NCBI GenBank assembly: GCA_017477855.1
Contig: JAFUUN010000084.1
Span: 1-9,728 of the forward strand
DNA: 9,728 bases
Reading direction: 5' to 3'
From: Rickettsiales bacterium
GTDB taxonomy: Bacteria; Pseudomonadota; Alphaproteobacteria; Rickettsiales; Deianiraeaceae
Under the pieces are notes generated by a model. It was not told where the DNA came from and ran no database searches. It was given only the letters and a program-made list of their open reading frames with translations. The translations under genes were made by a program, and so were the position numbers. Positions 5,845 through 9,728 of the stretch are shown here, piece by piece (the first letter of the stretch is position 1; every line of letters begins with the position of its first letter).

Positions 5845-6222
5845 ATGGATGGCTTGGATTTGACGAATTTTTTAGCTGAGGAAATTACGAATTCTGCGGA
5901 AAACAACCTGATAAGTTTAGAAAATGTTAACTCTTCATATTATGGAGATTATTATGAATATTATGTCAATGACTACAAAAATGAGATCAGAGGCGAGATT
6001 GCATTATGGCGTGCTGTGCTTTTGCAGGCATTTATTGACCTAAAAACTAAGTCAAAGAAGCATGTGAAAAAACCAGTCAAGCGCGAGGCAGTTAAGTGGT
6101 TTAGAGTCAACAAGCGTGATCTGATGGATGTTTGTGTGCTTGCTGACTATGATTACAATATGGTTGTCAGAAAAGCTGAGGAAATTTTAAGAGCAAATAC
6201 ACGCAGTTTTTTAACAAAATAG
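5845..6222 (+). CDS. Small uncharacterised protein (125 aa)
   Basis: Function unknown. The acidic, Tyr/Asn-rich N-terminal third (1-50) precedes a basic, helical C-terminal part. That part contains Glu-Ile-Ala-Leu-Trp-Arg-Ala-Val-Leu-Leu-Gln-Ala, a Lys-rich stretch (about 68-80), Val-Lys-Trp-Phe, then Asp-Val-Cys-Val-Leu-Ala-Asp-Tyr. The order Trp-x-Ala-Val-x-x-Gln-Ala, Trp, Asp-x-x-x-Val-Cys-x-x-Ala recalls small hypothetical proteins in alphaproteobacteria and phages; that is from memory. It is not GroES despite sitting just before groEL: the Arg-Pro-Leu-x-Asp-Arg motif is missing. The stop is TAG; reading through it would add only eight residues before TAA. ATG start with no ribosome binding site; the 14-bp inverted repeat lies directly upstream and could be an operator. 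Confidence 0.75.
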   Translation: MDGLDLTNFLAEEITNSAENNLISLENVNSSYYGDYYEYYVNDYKNEIRGEIALWRAVLLQAFIDLKTKSKKHVKKPVKREAVKWFRVNKRDLMDVCVLADYDYNMVVRKAEEILRANTRSFLTK

Positions 6223-6348
6223 AACAAAGATTTTGAAAAGCATTGGTAATTAATAATACAATTGCAGCATAAATGTAATATTAAGATGTACCATGTAAAA
6301 AAATACAAAGGTTCTCTGCAATAACGTTGGTGTCAAAAAAACTAAACC

Positions 6349-6377
6349 CTTGAAAAATTTCAAACCAAACTATTTAT
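6349..6377 (+). promoter_or_regulatory. Possible groEL promoter (heat-shock-like CTTG ... CTATTTAT)
   Basis: CTTG (6349-6352) is followed after 17 bases by CTATTTAT (6370-6377). This loosely fits the alphaproteobacterial sigma-32 pattern, with a CTTG element and a T/A-rich -10. It also overlaps a TTGAAA and a TATTTA at a short 15-base spacing, so a weak sigma-70 reading is possible. No CIRCE element (GAGTGCTAA) is present. Confidence 0.35.
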
Positions 6378-6400
6378 CTTTTTGTAAGGTTAAATAGTTT
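6367..6400. promoter_or_regulatory. Perfect 10-bp inverted repeat in the groEL leader
   Basis: AAACTATTTA (6367-6376) and TAAATAGTTT (6391-6400) are exact inverses around 14 bases. The left arm overlaps the candidate -10. The only ribosome-binding-like sequence, AAGG (6386-6389), lies in the loop, 19 bases from the ATG at 6409. It could be an operator, or an RNA hairpin if transcription starts upstream. Confidence 0.6.
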
Positions 6401-6408
6401 TGATATTT

Positions 6409-7581
6409 ATGACGGCAAAAGTTGTATTACATTCAAGTGAGGCAAGAAAAAAATTGTTGCAAGGAATTGACGTATTGGCGGACGCGGTATCAGCAACGTT
6501 GGGGCCTAAGGGAAGAAACGTTGTTTTAGATAAGAGTTATGGTTCTCCAAGAATTACAAAAGATGGTGTATCTGTTGCAAAGGAGATTGAACTTAGCGAT
6601 AAAGCTATGAATTTAGGTGTTTCAATGATAAAAGAGGTTGCGTCCAAAACAAACGACAGGGCAGGGGATGGAACTACAACAGCAACGGTTTTAGCAAGAG
6701 CAATAGCAAAAGAAGGGTTAAAGGCAGTTGAAGCAGGAATGAACCCAATGGATTTGAAGAGAGGCATTGACTTGGCAACAGAACAAGTTGTTGATTATAT
6801 CAAAACTAATGCAAAAAAAATCACAAGCAACAATGAAATTGCGCAAGTTGGAACGATTTCTGCTAACGGCGACCAAAAAATTGGTGAAATATTAGCAGAA
6901 GCTATTGAGAAAGTTGGCAACACAGGGACAGTCACCGTTGAAGAGGGTAAATCACTTGACACGACCCTTGATGTTGTTGAAGGTATGAGCTTTGACAGAG
7001 GATATTTGTCACCATATTTTGTTACAAACGCAGACAAAATGATTGCAGAACTTGACAATCCGTTTATTTTAATTTTTGAGAAAAAACTAACATCATTACA
7101 ACCAATGGTGCCATTGTTGGAGGCAGTCATGAAGTCAGGCAGGCCATTGTTGATAATTGCAGAAGATGTTGAAGGAGAGGCACTTGCAACATTGGTTGTC
7201 AACAAATTGCGCGGTGGATTGAAGACATGTGCGGTTAAAGCACCTGGCTTTGGTGATAGAAGAAAAGCAATGTTGGAGGATATTGCTATCTTGACAAATG
7301 GTCAAGTCATTAGCGAAGAACTTGGAATGAAGTTGGAAGATATTAAACCAGAATATCTTGGTTCGGCAAAAAGAGTGATTGTTGACAAGGACAACACAGT
7401 CATAGTTGATGGGGAAGGAGACAAGGAGAACATCAAATCTCGTTGCAACCAAATAACCAAGCAAATTGAAAACTCAACCAGCGACTATGACAAGGAAAAA
7501 TTGCAGGAGAGATTGGCTAAATTGTCAGGTGGAGTTGCAGTTGTAAAAATTGGTGGAGCCACTGAAATAGAGGTCAAATAG
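6409..7581 (+). CDS. groEL: GroEL chaperonin, N-terminal 390 residues, ended by an in-frame TAG
   Basis: Hsp60 chaperonin: double-ring ATPase that folds proteins with GroES in the cytosol. I start at ATG 6409 (Met-Thr-Ala-Lys-Val-Val-Leu); a TTG at 6400 would add three unlikely residues. Numbering follows E. coli exactly: Asp52 in Lys-Asp-Gly and Asp87 in Asp-Arg-Ala-Gly-Asp-Gly-Thr-Thr-Thr are present, as is the whole apical domain. Codon 391, which is Glu in E. coli (Met-Lys-Glu-Lys), is TAG; one G-to-T change from GAG would produce it. The product would lack the ATP-hydrolysing Asp398 and the second half of the equatorial domain, so it could not form a working ring alone. No groES precedes it. 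Readings are a recent nonsense mutation, sequence error, or readthrough. A second groEL elsewhere cannot be excluded. Confidence 0.93.
   Translation: MTAKVVLHSSEARKKLLQGIDVLADAVSATLGPKGRNVVLDKSYGSPRITKDGVSVAKEIELSDKAMNLGVSMIKEVASKTNDRAGDGTTTATVLARAIAKEGLKAVEAGMNPMDLKRGIDLATEQVVDYIKTNAKKITSNNEIAQVGTISANGDQKIGEILAEAIEKVGNTGTVTVEEGKSLDTTLDVVEGMSFDRGYLSPYFVTNADKMIAELDNPFILIFEKKLTSLQPMVPLLEAVMKSGRPLLIIAEDVEGEALATLVVNKLRGGLKTCAVKAPGFGDRRKAMLEDIAILTNGQVISEELGMKLEDIKPEYLGSAKRVIVDKDNTVIVDGEGDKENIKSRCNQITKQIENSTSDYDKEKLQERLAKLSGGVAVVKIGGATEIEVK
7579..7581 (+). other. In-frame amber codon inside groEL (codon 391)
   Basis: The context is GAG GTC AAA TAG CGC AAA. Reading frame and conservation continue on both sides without insertion or deletion, so this is a substitution and not a frameshift. 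The base after TAG is C, which in known readthrough cases favours leakiness; that is inference only. Confidence 0.95.
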
Positions 7582-8058
7582 CGCAAAGACAGAGTTGATG
7601 ATGCTTTGCATGCAACCCGTGCGGCTATTGAAGAAGGTATCATTGCTGGTGGTGGGATTGCACTGTTAAATGCCTCAATGAATATCAAAGTTGACAGCAA
7701 AAATGAGGACATCAAACACGGTGTGAAGATAGTCCAAAAGGCACTGAATGCACCGATAATCAAGATATTGGATAACGCTGGACTTGACACATTTGACATC
7801 ATAACAAAAATCAAGGAGAAGAAGGACGCAAACTACGGTTTTGATGCACGTAAGGAAGAGTTCTGCGACATGGTGAAAGGTGGTGTAGTTGACCCAGTCA
7901 AGGTTGTCCGTATGGCCATTCAAAACGCTGCATCAGTCGCTGGATTGATTATCACAACCGAGGCAACGATTTTTGACGAGCCAAAGAAAGAGTGCGAGTG
8001 CTCTGCTGGTGCCGGAATGGGCGCAGGCATGGGCGGCATGGGAGGAATGGGGTATTAA
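7582..8058 (+). pseudogene. groEL: GroEL C-terminal 158 codons, downstream of the amber codon
   Basis: This is the continuation of groEL in the same frame to TAA (8056-8058). With the amber counted as one codon, the whole gene is 549 codons against 548 in E. coli. It keeps Asp398 in Arg-Val-Asp-Asp-Ala-Leu-His-Ala-Thr-Arg, the Gly-Gly-Gly nucleotide-site loop (Ile-Ala-Gly-Gly-Gly-Ile-Ala-Leu), the Asp-Pro-Val-Lys-Val region near the C terminus and a Gly-Gly-Met-type tail. There is no further stop and no visible erosion, so either the break is very recent or the part is still made. Reinitiation at TTG 7606 or ATG 7678 has no convincing ribosome binding site. I call it a pseudogene part by default, but a functional readthrough gene is a real alternative. 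Confidence 0.8.
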
Positions 8059-8084
8059 AACCCAGTCCTCTTGTGTGGAGTTTT
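8057..8084. terminator. Possible bidirectional terminator between converging genes
   Basis: AAAACCCA (8057-8064) pairs with TGG-A-GTTTT (8076-8084), eight pairs with one bulged A and an 11-base loop. Each arm carries a four-T tail for its own strand. The stem overlaps the stop codons of groEL and of the minus-strand gene, which are only 24 bases apart. It is weak in G-C pairs. Confidence 0.4.
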
Positions 8085-9045
8085 ACTCAATTTTAAGTTT
8101 ATCTTTGCCGAAAGCCCCAACCAAGCTGTATTTGTTTTCGCTATTGTTGTTTGGATAAGGCAACAATCCAGTAAAGAATTTTGTAATTATATTGCACCAG
8201 TTTTTACTACCATCTTTATTTACAAACGGCATACATTGATTGCCTTCGTATATTAAGTTCCCAAATCCTTCTGCCGCATTTAGTACGTTGTCATATCCAT
8301 TGCCAAGATAAAAGCCGTCTGCTGCCTTCAGCAATCTATCTTTTAATTTTTTATCATCGATAATAGTAGCGAATTTTAATAATTGTTGTGCATTTTGCAT
8401 AATTATTTGAATGTCATTAATTGTTTTTGGACTATAGCCATCGGCATTTTTAAGCGAGTTTGCTGCTTCAATGATATTATCAACATACGGTTTAGCTTCT
8501 GCCCCTATTTCTTTGCAATCGTCTGCTAATTGTCTTATATCCGCAAGATAGTCGTTTAACTTAACCGCAAACTCAAAAGTTGTTTGTAAATCAGTTTGAT
8601 TAATTTTGATATTTGGAAACTTATCTGCGAGATGTTTATTGTATGCATTATAGATTGTATCAGTAATATTTTCAGCCGTTGTGCCGTTGTTGAGTAATTT
8701 ACCTATTTCATCTCCATCCAATATTGGTTGTATATCTTTACGAAAACCATCAAATGCTTGGCAATTTTTTAAATCACTAAAATTTTTTGTTACGTTGGCT
8801 ATATAAGCAGCTAAGCAAACAGTAACTATTGTACCCCCGGCTATAATAGTACCACATTTACAGCATTTACAACATTTGTTACAACAAGATTTACAACATC
8901 CATTGTTCGGAACTTCTTCAATTTCATTTATATTCAATCCACGTTTTTTGTGTTTCGATTTTTGATTGTTAGCAATTTTATTTTTTTTGTTTCTCTCTTG
9001 GTAGATTGTAACAAAAGTAGTATTGTTATTTTTTTCCATAGACAT
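8083..9045 (-). CDS. Uncharacterised single-pass membrane protein with juxtamembrane cysteine cluster
   Basis: Function unknown; 320 residues from the first ATG. Residues 1-36 are Asn/Lys-rich and basic, followed by an acidic patch. Then Cys50-Cys-x-x-Cys-Cys-x-x-Cys-Cys-x-Cys-Cys-x-Cys64 gives nine cysteines in fifteen residues, directly before a single membrane segment (about 66-83). The remaining 235 residues are hydrophilic, Asn/Asp-rich and probably helical, with Cys at 95, 166, 284 and 294. A basic N terminus suggests the cysteine cluster faces the cytoplasm and the long C-terminal part is outside. The cluster could bind metal or be lipidated; neither is shown. AGGA at 9048-9051 sits eight bases before the second ATG (9039) but only two before the first (9045), so translation may start at 9039. 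Strong promoter upstream; convergent with groEL. TAA stop. Confidence 0.8.
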   Translation of the reverse strand: MSMEKNNNTTFVTIYQERNKKNKIANNQKSKHKKRGLNINEIEEVPNNGCCKSCCNKCCKCCKCGTIIAGGTIVTVCLAAYIANVTKNFSDLKNCQAFDGFRKDIQPILDGDEIGKLLNNGTTAENITDTIYNAYNKHLADKFPNIKINQTDLQTTFEFAVKLNDYLADIRQLADDCKEIGAEAKPYVDNIIEAANSLKNADGYSPKTINDIQIIMQNAQQLLKFATIIDDKKLKDRLLKAADGFYLGNGYDNVLNAAEGFGNLIYEGNQCMPFVNKDGSKNWCNIITKFFTGLLPYPNNNSENKYSLVGAFGKDKLKIE

Positions 9046-9062
9046 AATCCTAAAACATAATC

Positions 9063-9091
9063 AATATACTAAAATATCAAGCAATTGTCAA
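9063..9091 (-). promoter_or_regulatory. Sigma-70 type promoter of the cysteine-cluster membrane protein
   Basis: On the minus strand a perfect TTGACA (9091-9086), an exact 17-base spacer and TATATT (9068-9063). This is the best promoter match in the window. The leader to the start codon would be about 10-17 bases and contains AGGA. Confidence 0.8.
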
Positions 9092-9109
9092 TCTTTTTCA
9101 AGTTGACAA
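9085..9109. promoter_or_regulatory. Inverted repeat covering back-to-back -35 elements
   Basis: TTGTCAA (9085-9091) and TTGACAA (9103-9109) are exact inverses with 11 bases between. The left arm is the -35 of the minus-strand gene. The right arm is a perfect TTGACA facing the NagZ-like gene, although no good -10 follows at 16-18 bases. It may be an operator or coincidence. Confidence 0.35.
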
Positions 9110-9140
9110 ATATTTCCACATATGTCATCGTGCTGATGAT

Positions 9141-9728
9141 ATGACTTTTTCATCAAAAAGGCGCATGCGCAGGAAGTTGCTTTGTGCGGCGGTTGTGCTT
9201 GCATTGTGCTCGTGTTTTACAAAGTTCATGACGTGGCAACATAATCATCGTGATGCTGTCATAGTTCATGTGCCTATTGAGGCATTCAATGATGAAGGCA
9301 AGCTGGTTGATGAAAAATGGACTGGTTATCTCAAAAAGCACAGACCAGTGGGGGTAATATTTTTTCCTGAACACTTCAAAAAGCGCGATGTTTCCATTAA
9401 AATAATTTCGGAAATCAAGAAGATATTAGGTGAGCGAACATTTTTGGCAGTAGATGAAGAAGGCGGAATGATACAACGTATTCTATGGATGGATATTCCG
9501 TCTGCAATGGAGGTGGCAAGGAAATACTCCGAATTGAAGTTGAAAAAAGGTATTGTTGACGCAAAAAAATACGTGTTGGATATTTACGGCCCAATGTTTA
9601 AAGAGATAAAGGAGCTGGGGTTAAATATGGATTTTGCACCAAATTTGGATATTTCATTCTACAATGGCAGTGTCAACAAGGATTATGCCAAGGCCGCAGA
9701 GTATATGTCAATATCACGGATACCGCCA
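9141..9728 (+). CDS. NagZ-like glycoside hydrolase family 3 protein (N-terminal part, runs off window)
   Basis: The first 196 codons are visible, open to the last base. GH3 beta-N-acetylhexosaminidases of the NagZ type remove GlcNAc from recycled murein fragments. Matching motifs are Phe-Leu-Ala-Val-Asp105-Glu-Glu-Gly-Gly-Met-Ile-Gln-Arg, the usual VDQEGGRVQR substrate loop with Met in place of Arg, and Gly-Leu-Asn-Met-Asp-Phe-Ala-Pro-Asn-Leu-Asp (about 164-174). The catalytic histidine and nucleophile would lie beyond the window. Unlike cytosolic NagZ of E. coli, it begins with Arg-rich residues and a hydrophobic stretch ending Leu-Cys-Ser-Cys25, which looks like an export signal, perhaps a lipoprotein. 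ATG 9165 (Met-Arg-Arg-Lys-Leu-Leu) is an alternative start giving a more standard signal peptide. The location suggests exported murein or glycan breakdown. It is divergent from the membrane-protein gene. Confidence 0.85.
   Translation, partial: MTFSSKRRMRRKLLCAAVVLALCSCFTKFMTWQHNHRDAVIVHVPIEAFNDEGKLVDEKWTGYLKKHRPVGVIFFPEHFKKRDVSIKIISEIKKILGERTFLAVDEEGGMIQRILWMDIPSAMEVARKYSELKLKKGIVDAKKYVLDIYGPMFKEIKELGLNMDFAPNLDISFYNGSVNKDYAKAAEYMSISRIPP

Noticed and set aside
5845..6222. This ORF as groES
   Set aside because: Length and sequence do not fit: the GroES start motif, mobile-loop glycine pattern and beta-rich composition are absent, and it has helical Trp/Gln/Cys motifs instead.
6409..6420. CIRCE/HrcA control of groEL
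   Set aside because: No GAGTGCTAA or its inverse occurs upstream; only an unrelated AT-rich inverted repeat is present.
7579..7581. Genome-wide reassignment of UAG to an amino acid
   Set aside because: RF1 is present and intact, and TAG ends the ferredoxin exactly where the family normally ends. The 125-residue gene also ends in TAG.
9103..9131. Full sigma-70 promoter for the NagZ-like gene
   Set aside because: The TTGACA is perfect, but no acceptable -10 lies 16-18 bases downstream.
1..9728. CRISPR array, tRNA or rRNA genes, insertion sequence
   Set aside because: No regularly spaced direct repeats, cloverleaf-like sequences, rRNA signatures or transposase frames were seen. The dispersed repeats are too few and irregularly spaced for CRISPR.

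Overview
The window looks like chromosomal DNA of a low-GC, probably host-associated Gram-negative bacterium, most likely an alphaproteobacterium. The signs are an adrenodoxin-type ISC ferredoxin, a glutathione S-transferase (GST) with an alphaproteobacterial-looking C-terminal tail, a VirB2-type secretion pilin, a NlpD-like cell-wall protein and a GH3/NagZ-type hydrolase. I cannot resolve the genus. TAA, TGA and TAG are all used as stop codons and RF1 (prfA) is encoded here, so the genetic code looks standard. Base composition is patchy: prfA is much GC-richer than the nuclease-like gene directly behind it.

Layout from left to right: the C-terminal end of an unrecognised protein (+); a secreted LysM/degenerate-M23 protein (-); prfA (+); an AT-rich PD-(D/E)xK-like protein of unknown role (+) 26 bases behind prfA; a GST (+); a cysteine-rich VirB2-like pilin (-) with its own promoter and terminator, divergent from the ferredoxin fdx (+); an AT-rich spacer with nested inverted repeats; a small uncharacterised protein (+); groEL (+); a membrane protein with a striking cysteine cluster (-), convergent with groEL; and the start of a NagZ-like GH3 gene (+) running off the window.

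Three things stand out. First, groEL is intact over 549 codons except for one in-frame TAG at codon 391, which separates catalytic Asp398 from the rest of the chaperonin, and no groES lies beside it. Second, four copies of a palindromic intergenic repeat of about 70-95 bases are present. They form two inverted pairs, one around the NlpD-like gene and one around virB2-fdx, and the two best copies show a compensatory base-pair change. Third, two surface or membrane proteins have unusual cysteine-rich regions: a VirB2 pilin core behind a ten-cysteine secreted domain, and a single-pass protein with nine cysteines in fifteen residues next to its membrane segment.

The genes do not form one pathway. 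The mix is translation termination, protein folding, Fe-S assembly, cell-wall turnover and secretion, arranged as short, mostly single-gene units.
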